This document shows, piece after piece, positions 8,061-16,022 of a stretch of 64,000 bases of DNA (the stretch's first letter is position 1; each line of letters begins with the position of its first letter). This stretch comes from a virus, in IMG/VR virus record IMGVR_UViG_3300034198_017016, positions 1 to 64,000 of that record; one strand, written 5' to 3'. The notes under the pieces are model-generated. The model searched no databases. It was given only the letters and a program-made list of their open reading frames with translations, and was not told the origin of the DNA. The position numbers and the translations under genes were made by a program.

Positions 8061-10745
8061 TTTTTTATTTAACATATAGTTAGGATCAACCTCTATACGA
8101 TCCCAAAACTCGACCTCTGACTGTTCCATACTCATAACATCTCTCTCTAAATCATCTTGATCTTCAGGATCGTTAGGAATACCTGCAACTAATTCCATTT
8201 GTTTTTCCGTAAAATATGTTCTTTCTTCGGGATCATTAATTAAAATTTTATCCCTTATTTCGGGGGAAAAACAAACTAATAAAGGTTCTATTCGCTTATT
8301 AAACGCGTCAATATATTTTGTTATATTATAATTTATATTTTTAGTATTCTCAAGATTATCCTTATCAACCAATACACAATTAAAAATTAATTCAGTTTGA
8401 CCTGTCTCTTTATTTTTCTTTGATTGCACGTCACCGTGAGATTTTTTAGTCCCTGTATTTACGTAATAAACTATATCACCCAAATTAACTTTAACATTTT
8501 CTTTAATTAAAAGTTCCATATGTGCCTGTTTAGGTAATGGATTACCTTTGATGTTTACCTCTTTGGATCTTTCAATATAGTCTTCTATTGTCTGTTTGAC
8601 TTTAGATTTAGAAGCAATTTTTATTAAAGAAATTTCTTTATTAAAAATCTTATCTATGTATTCATAATATAAATCTAAAAATTCCCTACCTTTACCTTCT
8701 AATAGATGTCTAACTCCTGTGTCAATAAATTCTTCAATATAAACTGGTAGTTTATTTGATTTTAAAGTATTACCCACAATCTTCACCTCACCATCAATTA
8801 AGTTCGCATAATTTTTACGGGCAAGATTAATTGTTGATTCGCAATATTCGTCAATATTAAGTTCCATCACACCTTTCATATAGAGTTCATTAAACTCGGC
8901 AATGTCGGCAGGTACACCTGTCAGTACTTCACCTTTTTTATAATTCTTGTGAGTACCTTTGGCAGTATAACTATGAGAATCAATATCAATTGGCATAATA
9001 AAGTTAAAACCGTCAGTATCACCTACAATAGGATCATAACCTTTATCCATAAAAAATTTAATCATTAGTCTTAGATATTGACGACCCGTACAAGTAATCA
9101 TTTCACCAACGTCAGTATCACCCCAAGGATAAACATCAGGGGCAGAAACAGATCCGAAATTACTATTGTTTAGAATTTTTAATGGCAACTGCTTTCTATC
9201 GTATAATTTAGCCTTTTTATTATCACCTTTCTTTTTTGCCTCTTTCATTTTCTTCTTATAAAAGGCGCGACTATCAAAAATGTATTGTAGAAACCCTTTT
9301 AACGCCTCTGTAATATCTACGTTAGGAAATACATTATGTGTTAACTGAATAGAAGGATAAAGTGAACCGTAGTCAAACTTAACAATCCTTTCAGAATAAC
9401 CAAGTTTTATTAAACGAGATAGTCCACCAGTAAATTTACGTTTAGGTTGATACGATGGAATTGCCAATCCATTCTCATATGACCAACCAAGCATCAATGT
9501 TTTCCACAATGCGGCAGTTCCCATAGTTGAAGTTCTTTGTAGAGTGGACGGAACAATTTTAGAAAGGAGAAATGTTGCTTGATTATAAATATAATCAATC
9601 TGTTCAGTTTCCCACAAGTCATCTAAAAGATATCGAGTAACAAGATATTCCCCTGTCACAATATTTTCATTTTCATTTAATATTTCACTACCTTCACGCT
9701 TTCTATATTGACCATTACTATCGTCCAAAATAAATTCTTCCTGTGAATTCCAAAGACCGGCAATACTTTGATGAGAAATATATATACGATTTGTTTTTGC
9801 TATACGTTCAAATTTGGTGATGTATTTCAAACCTGTTTCTTTAATATTGGAGTTGATTGCCGCCGCTCTTCTAACTGCATGCCAAATATCCATAATATTA
9901 TAACCCCACATTACTGTTTGTTCATAATATTCCATTTCGGCGCCCATTTTAAGTGTGGCCTTCTTTCTTTTAAAATCTGAATCATATTTTAAAGTACTGG
10001 CAATCCTTTCTATTTGTTCACCATGAATTGCAGTTCTTTTAATGATAAAATCCCAGTCAAAGTTTTCTGAGTTATAACCACAAATAATAGCAGGTTTAAG
10101 ATCGTCAATAATTTCAAATAAACGTTTAATTCCGTCTATTTCTTTATTTTCATTTTCTATTTTTATTACTTCTTCAAAACCTTTATTATCCTTAACACCA
10201 ATTTCAAAAATATATGAATTTTCAGGATAAAGTCCTGTGGTCTCAATATCAAATGTTAGACGATGAACTTCATCATAATCTTCCATTCCCTTAAACAAAC
10301 GTTTACCTGTCTGTATTAGATACTGCTCCGTAGTGCCAATAGTTAAAAATAAATCTCTATTATCACCCGGATTTAATCCCCCACGTTTAAAAAACTCTAA
10401 TAAACGGCTATAGGACTGTGTAGTATGAACTATGTAGATATATCCATTTTCTAAACGTTCTACAGTATCTCCATCCGAATCCTTATAAGTAAGTTCTTCA
10501 ATTTCAATACCATACTCCCTCATTTTGGCATTTATTTCTTTGCGATTTCCCTTATAAAGTTGTCTATAATTAAATTTTTTCATCCACAAAAATGGTTTAA
10601 ATTTATGTTTTTCAATAAATTTACCGTTTTTAGGATCATGTATAATCAAATGGACATAGTTATCCATATAAGTAGATTCTACACTTACAATATATTTTTG
10701 AGGATCACTACCTTCAAGAAACAGTTCAAATACATTTTTATCCAT
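8040..10745 (-). CDS. 43: DNA polymerase, family B (T4 gp43 type)
   Basis: 901 residues from the ATG at 10745 (an in-frame TTG lies three codons upstream at 10754). Proofreading domain: Exo I LTFDIETTGLYP (Asp166, Glu168), Exo II CGYNSENFDWDFI, Exo III YLLDDLWETEQI. Polymerase domain: motif A VKFDYGSLYPSIQ (Asp458), motif B KQLPLKILNNSNFGSVSA, motif C VGDTDGFNF, where family members more often have DTDS. Length is close to T4 gp43 (898). All metal ligands appear present, so replicative polymerase with 3'-5' exonuclease is expected. The C-terminal end is rich in acidic residues, fitting sliding-clamp binding, but I see no clear clamp motif. Transcribed alone on the minus strand, with the tail operon upstream. 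Confidence 0.97.
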   Translation of the reverse strand: MDKNVFELFLEGSDPQKYIVSVESTYMDNYVHLIIHDPKNGKFIEKHKFKPFLWMKKFNYRQLYKGNRKEINAKMREYGIEIEELTYKDSDGDTVERLENGYIYIVHTTQSYSRLLEFFKRGGLNPGDNRDLFLTIGTTEQYLIQTGKRLFKGMEDYDEVHRLTFDIETTGLYPENSYIFEIGVKDNKGFEEVIKIENENKEIDGIKRLFEIIDDLKPAIICGYNSENFDWDFIIKRTAIHGEQIERIASTLKYDSDFKRKKATLKMGAEMEYYEQTVMWGYNIMDIWHAVRRAAAINSNIKETGLKYITKFERIAKTNRIYISHQSIAGLWNSQEEFILDDSNGQYRKREGSEILNENENIVTGEYLVTRYLLDDLWETEQIDYIYNQATFLLSKIVPSTLQRTSTMGTAALWKTLMLGWSYENGLAIPSYQPKRKFTGGLSRLIKLGYSERIVKFDYGSLYPSIQLTHNVFPNVDITEALKGFLQYIFDSRAFYKKKMKEAKKKGDNKKAKLYDRKQLPLKILNNSNFGSVSAPDVYPWGDTDVGEMITCTGRQYLRLMIKFFMDKGYDPIVGDTDGFNFIMPIDIDSHSYTAKGTHKNYKKGEVLTGVPADIAEFNELYMKGVMELNIDEYCESTINLARKNYANLIDGEVKIVGNTLKSNKLPVYIEEFIDTGVRHLLEGKGREFLDLYYEYIDKIFNKEISLIKIASKSKVKQTIEDYIERSKEVNIKGNPLPKQAHMELLIKENVKVNLGDIVYYVNTGTKKSHGDVQSKKNKETGQTELIFNCVLVDKDNLENTKNINYNITKYIDAFNKRIEPLLVCFSPEIRDKILINDPEERTYFTEKQMELVAGIPNDPEDQDDLERDVMSMEQSEVEFWDRIEVDPNYMLNKKSTNQTV

Positions 10746-10787
10746 ACAGGACAAAGATACGTATAATTTTCAAAAAAAACAAATAGA

Positions 10788-11150
10788 TTAAATAATATTG
10801 ATATAGAGTTCTTCTCTAATTGGAGCTTTTAAAGTTCCTGTACCATCTAAAAAATCAATTTTAAATTCACCTACAAATCTACCAGTTTTATTGGTGTCAA
10901 TTGATCTCCATTTATAAACAATATAATATTCTTCAGGTATAATGTCACCACAATCCGATAATTTTTTAACCAATTGGCAAGGTCTACAAGATATTTTTTT
11001 AGTCCCATCTTTCTCATTTATCATCGTAAATGTAATATCCGCATTTTGTATTAATTCATGAAAATGGTGATAATCGTTACGACCATCTTGAATTAATTCC
11101 ACTTTCAATAATGGAAGTTCACTATCTTTTTTTATATAAAAATTCATCAT
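10788..11150 (-). CDS. Small virion protein with BppU-like N-domain fold
   Basis: 120 residues. The pattern resembles the N-terminal domain of baseplate upper proteins (BppU): ADITFTMINEKDGTKKISCR, then EYYIVYKWRSIDTNKTGRFV, GEFKIDFLDGTGTLKAPIRE and a closing ELYINII strand. Such domains attach receptor-binding parts to baseplates. Two ATG codons begin the frame; the first, at 11150, lies 1 nt downstream of the stop of the adhesin gene, which fits an operon of fibre-type genes. The two Cys (CRPC) may be a turn or metal site. Family assignment is by pattern only. Confidence 0.5.
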   Translation of the reverse strand: MMNFYIKKDSELPLLKVELIQDGRNDYHHFHELIQNADITFTMINEKDGTKKISCRPCQLVKKLSDCGDIIPEEYYIVYKWRSIDTNKTGRFVGEFKIDFLDGTGTLKAPIREELYINII

Positions 11151-11151
11151 A

Positions 11152-12714
11152 TCAATTATAAATATCTTTTTCCGCGTTATAGTTACAACGTATTTCAGTT
11201 ACGTCTAATGGAATATCATATAATCTAAATTTTTGAATTCCACCAATAAATGTACCCGCAAAATATTGTTCTAATAATAAATTTTTGTCTTCAAGGTCAG
11301 GTCCGTTAAATGTTTTACTTTCTACTAAACCTTGAGTTCCGCCACCAATTGAGATATTGTATGGGACACCCTCTACTTTGTATTTTGATTCGTCAAAATC
11401 TCTAAATAAAACCTCATCAAAATTATGGACAACAAATTTTAAATATCCGTTAACAAAAAACAATAATTTCCCTTTTCTAAAATTAGGATATGGTGGATAT
11501 TTCTCACTTTCAACACAATCTAATTTAGAATCTCTTTTAAAAACTATTGTTACGTGTGTCCATACGTTATCTTGAACCATTCCACTTATTGAATATTCTT
11601 CCACAATGCTAATACCAGAAACTGAAGTGCCAGTAATTGCCACACAACAATCTCTACAATTTGCTGTATAAACTATTTTTCTGTATCCTATAGAACCATC
11701 ATCCTTTATTCTAAAACCTAAATTATTATCGATTATATCGGCTTCAGGATCTTTATTATAAATTGTTATTGCACTAATTGATTGACATTCTGTTTTTGCA
11801 GTACTGACCGAAAAACCATTTATTTTTAAATAGTCACAACTACCATTACAACCCATAGAACCACAACCGCCACATGGGTCACCACAATCTCCATATACGT
11901 CGTATGGGTCAAAACAAGGTTTAGTGTCCCCTGTAACTACGTTTTGTGTTTTAGGTGAACAACTAGCACAACTACAATTATTGTATAAAAACGAATTTTT
12001 ATCTAATGGGTCATATACTCTAGGTATAGGTGTAATAGTTGTCAAACCATCACAAGTGGTATATCCACTTTCACCTGAAAATAAATTCCAAAACTTATTT
12101 TCTGCACGAGCACCTAAATAAAAGAAAAATCCTTTATTATTAGGATATGTCTCATTTAACGTGCTTGAGTTAGTACAATTATCTCCTTTATTCAACCAAA
12201 ATTCTACAGTCCATCCAGATTCATTTCTTTTGGGTAAAACTTGATAATCAAATCCTTGTAACTTCCAAAAACCTTGAAAGAATCCTCCACATAAATTTAT
12301 AAAATTACCTGAAGAACCACTTAATAACGACCAATCATAATTAAATGTTTCACCCGAAACATTTTTTAAAAATAATCTACAATCACCACTAAGTATATTA
12401 AGAGTTTCTCCTGTTATATTTGTAGTAAATCCATTATCTATTCCTGTAAGACCAATATCACATAACGTTAATCCGGATACAGGTAATATAGATTTGTCCC
12501 AACAATTTAAACTAAAAATTGTATTTCCTGAAATACAATTAGGATTATTAAAATCAAAATACGATATTAATGATGAACCCGATATTATTGAATTACAATA
12601 TAAAACTTCTTTGTTAAATAATCTTTCATCGTAACATAAAAATAAATCCCAATAATCACTATTGGTTAATTTTATATCTAAATTATTAAAATAATAGTTT
12701 TTTATGTTACTCAT
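11152..12714 (-). CDS. LamG/concanavalin-like adhesin with Cys-rich insert
   Basis: 520 residues from the ATG at 12714 (MSNIKNYYFNNLDIKLT); a longer frame would overlap the upstream gene. Two halves of a laminin-G/ConA-like jelly roll can be seen: GWTVEFWLNKGDNCTNS ... GFFFYLGARAENKF, and later VWTHVTIVFKRDS, GKLLFFVNGYLKFVVHNFDE, YNISIGGGTQG and FIGGIQKFRLYDIPLD. Between them is an insert with about ten Cys in 80 residues (NNCSCASCS, GDCGDPCGGCGSMGCNGSCD). The domain binds carbohydrate in many proteins, so a host-surface recognition role is likely. It starts 1 nt after the upstream fibre gene. The Cys-rich insert is unusual for a cytoplasmically made virion protein and may bind metal. Confidence 0.65.
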   Translation of the reverse strand: MSNIKNYYFNNLDIKLTNSDYWDLFLCYDERLFNKEVLYCNSIISGSSLISYFDFNNPNCISGNTIFSLNCWDKSILPVSGLTLCDIGLTGIDNGFTTNITGETLNILSGDCRLFLKNVSGETFNYDWSLLSGSSGNFINLCGGFFQGFWKLQGFDYQVLPKRNESGWTVEFWLNKGDNCTNSSTLNETYPNNKGFFFYLGARAENKFWNLFSGESGYTTCDGLTTITPIPRVYDPLDKNSFLYNNCSCASCSPKTQNVVTGDTKPCFDPYDVYGDCGDPCGGCGSMGCNGSCDYLKINGFSVSTAKTECQSISAITIYNKDPEADIIDNNLGFRIKDDGSIGYRKIVYTANCRDCCVAITGTSVSGISIVEEYSISGMVQDNVWTHVTIVFKRDSKLDCVESEKYPPYPNFRKGKLLFFVNGYLKFVVHNFDEVLFRDFDESKYKVEGVPYNISIGGGTQGLVESKTFNGPDLEDKNLLLEQYFAGTFIGGIQKFRLYDIPLDVTEIRCNYNAEKDIYN

Positions 12715-12715
12715 T

Positions 12716-13429
12716 TTAGAATGAATTAAATTTACTTCTTCTCCATGTATTAGGTGAAACACATAAATACATGTAATCACCATCCCATATTATATCACCA
12801 GTTGAACCTGAATAAGAAGATGAAGGAGGGGCAGATCCTTGTTTTATAGTTAATTTGTCTGTTTCTATTCTACCTTCGACTTTTAACCAAGTAGTACTAC
12901 CGCTTTTCATATAATACCAATCGTAAGTTCTTGCAGATAAAGGTAAAACGTAATTTGTTGAACAAATTCCCGAAAAAGTACCACCACTTATCGGACCAAT
13001 ATAACCAAAAACTACTACATTAAAATTAAATTCTACACCACTAAATGTTATATCAAAACTATTATTATCGACTAAAACAGTTTCTATTGGTACAAAATAG
13101 GACGATATAAAATCATATGGTCCGTAATAATTTTGATCAGTTATTATGGGTAAATTTGCAGTTATTGAACTATATATTACGGGTATATTGTAGTAAGTTG
13201 TAGATCCTGTAGTACCAGTAAAATTAAAAATTACACTTGTGGGTATTAAAGTTACATTAGTATAACCTGAGGTGTTATAATCCACCCCTTTTTTCAAATC
13301 GGAATAAGATTGACCTAAGATAGAATATTGTAAAGTGTTAATTGACCCCGAAAAGGTAGTTTCGGTGTTCTCGTTTTGTTTTATTTGACGATCATTTGAT
13401 AAATCTACCCTAGTTAAAAAAGTTTTCAC
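12716..13429 (-). CDS. Fibre-like virion protein
   Basis: 237 residues from a GTG start at 13429. Most of it is Thr/Ser/Tyr-rich beta structure. The C-terminus GSTGDIIWDGDYMYLCVSPN-TWRR matches a terminal motif (GDIAWDDxYIYVCVAxNTWKR) found at the ends of many phage fibre and spike proteins, so this is very probably a tail-fibre or spike component. An ATATTTAT motif is 20 nt upstream of the start, inside one arm of a 16-bp inverted repeat. First gene of the minus-strand fibre operon. Confidence 0.65.
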   Translation of the reverse strand: MKTFLTRVDLSNDRQIKQNENTETTFSGSINTLQYSILGQSYSDLKKGVDYNTSGYTNVTLIPTSVIFNFTGTTGSTTYYNIPVIYSSITANLPIITDQNYYGPYDFISSYFVPIETVLVDNNSFDITFSGVEFNFNVVVFGYIGPISGGTFSGICSTNYVLPLSARTYDWYYMKSGSTTWLKVEGRIETDKLTIKQGSAPPSSSYSGSTGDIIWDGDYMYLCVSPNTWRRSKFNSF

Positions 13430-13441
13430 GATATTTGTTTA

Positions 13442-13484
13442 TTTTCTTAATAAATATGAAAGATAAATATATTTATTAAGAAAA
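13442..13484. promoter_or_regulatory. 16-bp inverted repeat carrying divergent ATATTTAT motifs
   Basis: Left arm 13442-13457 and right arm 13469-13484 are perfect reverse complements (TTTTCTTAATAAATAT / ATATTTATTAAGAAAA) around an 11-nt spacer. Each arm holds one ATATTTAT facing outward: 20 nt before the GTG at 13429 and 14 nt before the ATG at 13491. It reads as a symmetric divergent promoter; a protein operator or RNA hairpin is also possible. Confidence 0.5.
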
Positions 13485-13490
13485 ATTACA

Positions 13491-14183
13491 ATGCAAAAGA
13501 AAAAAATAGAGCATTTAATTTCTAAACATTTACCAAAAATGGGTAAAATGAAAACTCCAATAGGACTTTTAAAGTCATTGACTGAAAAAGTATCTAAAGA
13601 TATTGGATTTGACGTAAGTTTAGATGAAGTAAAGAAATGCTTAAAAAATATGAAATTAAATGGGTTTTCAGGATTAGATGAATTTATTGACGATAATGGA
13701 TCTTTTATAAGTGGAGATTATAATCCTAATAAAAGAGAAACATTTGTAGGTATAAATAGACCTGAAACATCGAGAGAATTTGCAATGTTTACTGCACAGG
13801 GACCTAGATACTATTATACTCCACACTATGGTGCGTCAAAAATTTATACAAGAGAAAGTATTGCAGAAAACAAGATGAAAAGTATGATTGAAGATTTGGT
13901 GAAAAACAAAACTTCAGATTATGATGTTATGTCAAAAGACATCTCACAAAATGATATGTCAACAAATATTATACCGGATCTATCTACATTAAAAAGTGAA
14001 TATCAAAAACCAATTATTTCAAGAAAAGCTAAATATTTGGGAGATATGATGGAAAGAGAAGGTGTTAGTGGAGAAGAAATCGCAATAGTTATAAACCATT
14101 TACTTTCTACAATAGATGTTGAAAAAATACCTTCAAATTATAAAAAAATATTAATTAACAAGATATTAAATGTCAAATTCTAA
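13491..14183 (+). CDS. Conserved-looking hypothetical protein
   Basis: 230 residues, first of a five-gene plus-strand operon. N-terminal 50 residues are basic helices (MQKKKIEHLISKHLPKMGKM). Around residues 85-120 is a Tyr/aromatic patch (SREFAMFTAQGPRYYYTPHY). The last 60 residues (ISRKAKYLGDMMEREGVSGE ... KILINKILNVKF) are helical. No family recognised. Late-type control is suggested by the ATATTTAT motif 14 nt upstream, so a virion or head-internal role is possible. The 3' end overlaps the next gene by 14 nt. Confidence 0.6.
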   Translation: MQKKKIEHLISKHLPKMGKMKTPIGLLKSLTEKVSKDIGFDVSLDEVKKCLKNMKLNGFSGLDEFIDDNGSFISGDYNPNKRETFVGINRPETSREFAMFTAQGPRYYYTPHYGASKIYTRESIAENKMKSMIEDLVKNKTSDYDVMSKDISQNDMSTNIIPDLSTLKSEYQKPIISRKAKYLGDMMEREGVSGEEIAIVINHLLSTIDVEKIPSNYKKILINKILNVKF

Positions 14184-14601
14184 ATTAATGGGTAAAAAAT
14201 TTGGTGTCCCACCTGAATTACAAGAATTTACAGGGGATGCCACTATTTCTTATTCGATGTTAAAAAAATTAAAAAATTTTTTTGATTATCATGATGAAAA
14301 ACATCCATTATATAATAAAAGAGGAGGTAAAAAAATGCACGAATTTATCGAATCTACTTTAAGTGGTCAAAGAAGAAAAGTTAAACTTAGTGGTGATTTA
14401 AAATCTGAATTTACTCCTGGCGAAAATGGACATAAAAAAACACATACTAAAGATAGACAAACTGTAAACCCTACCGCAAGTGGAGGTATACCTAAAGTTC
14501 ATAAATCTACTACACATAAAAAATTATATAAAGGTGAAATGGTGTATGAGCAAGAAATAAAAAGAATACAAGAATTAATAACATATAAAAGTATAATTTA
14601 A
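14170..14601 (+). CDS. Hypothetical basic protein
   Basis: 143 residues, Lys/His/Gly-rich. It begins MSNSKLMGKKFGVPPELQEF, has a helical segment ending FFDYHDEKHPLYNKRGGKKM, and a low-complexity basic middle (GENGHKKTHTKDRQTVNPTA). The C-terminal YEQEIKRIQELITYK could be a short helix. Nothing identifies a family. The composition fits a DNA-binding or head-internal protein but this is inference from the operon only. Confidence 0.55.
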   Translation: MSNSKLMGKKFGVPPELQEFTGDATISYSMLKKLKNFFDYHDEKHPLYNKRGGKKMHEFIESTLSGQRRKVKLSGDLKSEFTPGENGHKKTHTKDRQTVNPTASGGIPKVHKSTTHKKLYKGEMVYEQEIKRIQELITYKSII

Positions 14602-14612
14602 AAATAAAAAAC

Positions 14613-14921
14613 ATGAAATCAAAATTATCACAAATTGCCGATGTGGCAAGAAAAGATTTGGAAGTAAAAAGTACCTATCAGTTTAATGGTAGCAATAACT
14701 ACTCTGCTAGACACCCTAACGCGTTAGCAAATCAAAGTGCACCTGATGACCCTAGTAATATTAAGGGTAAAGGAATTGAAGGACCAGTAGGTGCCGATGG
14801 AGCCGGTGGTCACTATGATATCTATGGTAATGGATTAGATATGGCTTCAGGTAGAATAGGGAATTTAGTAAAAAATCAATATACAAGAGATCAACCTTAT
14901 CCGTATACTAATATTCAATAA
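14613..14921 (+). CDS. Hypothetical protein, Gly/Asn-rich
   Basis: 102 residues. N-terminal helix MKSKLSQIADVARKDLEVKS, then a Gly/Asn/Asp-rich region without hydrophobic core (SNNYSARHPNALANQSAPDD, GADGAGGHYDIYGNGLDMAS), so probably extended or bound along another protein. It is 11 nt after the previous gene and shares one base of its stop codon with the next start. No family recognised. Confidence 0.55.
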   Translation: MKSKLSQIADVARKDLEVKSTYQFNGSNNYSARHPNALANQSAPDDPSNIKGKGIEGPVGADGAGGHYDIYGNGLDMASGRIGNLVKNQYTRDQPYPYTNIQ

Positions 14922-15313
14922 TGAACCTTTACTCTATATTTTCCGAACTTATATTAGAGGCAGTAGGTAAACCTAGAATTGCCAAGGCGATAGAAAATCA
15001 TGAAGTAGTGACAATTTACTACAAAGGTGATGATACTATTAATCCCGGTTTTAGAGATATTGAAGTTTATACTTTAGGTATTTCTAAGGCAGGAAATCCT
15101 GTAATAAGGGCTTGGCAAAGAAGAGGAGTTACTGACACTGAAGTGCCTGGTTGGAAAATTTTTAGAACCGATAAAATAACGTATTGGAAACCTAAAGAAG
15201 GTAAATTTTTTAGCAAACCAATATCGAGTAGAAAAAAAGGAGTACCTAAATTTAACCCAAATGGGGATAAAACTATGGCTAGAGTAGATAAAATTGCAAA
15301 ATTTAAAAAATAA
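14921..15313 (+). CDS. WYL-like small protein, possible capsid-targeted
   Basis: 130 residues. Residues about 20-90 follow the WYL-domain pattern: ENHEVVTIYYKG, GFRDIEVYTLGISKAGNPVI, RAWQRRG and PGWKIFRTDKITYWK, where the 'R-x-I/V-x-x...L' and 'W-x-x-F-R-x-D-x-I' spacing is typical. WYL domains sense ligands such as nucleic acid fragments in anti-phage and transcription proteins. The N-terminus MNLYSIFSELILEAVGK resembles T4 capsid-targeting peptides and ends in I-L-E, an (I/L)-x-E protease site. Both ideas are hypotheses; the gene's position in an operon with a late-type promoter favours a virion-packaged protein. Confidence 0.45.
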   Translation: MNLYSIFSELILEAVGKPRIAKAIENHEVVTIYYKGDDTINPGFRDIEVYTLGISKAGNPVIRAWQRRGVTDTEVPGWKIFRTDKITYWKPKEGKFFSKPISSRKKGVPKFNPNGDKTMARVDKIAKFKK

Positions 15314-15317
15314 TATT

Positions 15318-15902
15318 ATGGATGCAAATAAATTAAAAACAATTCTTTCTGGTGCAAGAGCAGTTATGCAAGCGGTAGATAGTGGTAATTACCAAAAAGG
15401 TAATATTGATCCCACAATGTTAAGTGCGGGTTCTGATTCAAATAATTTAACTGAAAATATCTCTTCAGAATATGAACAACCTGTTATGGTATCGCAACAA
15501 AATAAACAAATGCCATATAGAAATTTACATACAACAAAAATGCCAAAAGAAATTGTTCAAGCAATGATCGAAAATCCAATCCCAATTCCCGATAGTCCGT
15601 ATCATACATTTGAATTAAATGAAGATTTTTTAAGTGAAATTAATCCCGAATCAGTAACTAAAAAACCGCAACAAAGAACAACAAATGCGGCACAAAGATT
15701 GGCTGAAAATAAAAGAAATTCGACAATTGGACTAACAGAAGATGAAGTTAGAAATATAGTTAGACAGGAAATGGAACAAATAATTTATGAATATTTTGAT
15801 AAAAGAGTGATTAAAGAAGATATTCAAATAAAAGTAGGAGATACCATTTTTTCGGGTAAATTAAGTCCTTTACCCAGTAAAAAAGTTGTAAGAAAAAAAT
15901 AA
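15318..15902 (+). CDS. Hypothetical protein with C-terminal helix
   Basis: 194 residues from the ATG at 15318, 4 nt after the upstream stop; a TTG at 15294 would overlap that gene. The first half is polar and low in hydrophobics (MDANKLKTILSGARAVMQAV then Asn/Ser/Gln-rich). Residues about 135-170 carry a helix GLTEDEVRNIVRQEMEQIIY, which resembles the 'LTExEvr.iv..e.e.ii.E' module found in other small phage proteins here, at an internal position. The tail is basic (KKVVRKK). Last gene of the operon, followed by a terminator. Confidence 0.55.
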   Translation: MDANKLKTILSGARAVMQAVDSGNYQKGNIDPTMLSAGSDSNNLTENISSEYEQPVMVSQQNKQMPYRNLHTTKMPKEIVQAMIENPIPIPDSPYHTFELNEDFLSEINPESVTKKPQQRTTNAAQRLAENKRNSTIGLTEDEVRNIVRQEMEQIIYEYFDKRVIKEDIQIKVGDTIFSGKLSPLPSKKVVRKK

Positions 15903-15923
15903 AATTTTAATTATTTAATAAAT

Positions 15924-15948
15924 AAACCCCTAAATGGGGTTTTTTTAT
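15924..15948 (+). terminator. Rho-independent terminator
   Basis: Stem AAACCCC / GGGGTTT with a 5-nt loop followed by a T run, 21 nt after the last gene of the 13491-15902 operon. Confidence 0.85.
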
Positions 15949-15974
15949 TTATACTATTCACTAATTAAAATATT

Positions 15975-16003
15975 TTGACTATTATTTTATTAAATAATAA
16001 TAA
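15975..16003 (+). promoter_or_regulatory. Possible promoter for the glycan cluster
   Basis: TTGACT at 15975-15980, a 17-nt spacer and TAATAA at 15998-16003, 19 nt before the first glycosyltransferase start and just after a terminator. A sigma70-like layout, but the region is AT-rich and the match is partial. Confidence 0.25.
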
Positions 16004-16022
16004 AAGAAAATAATAAAATGAA

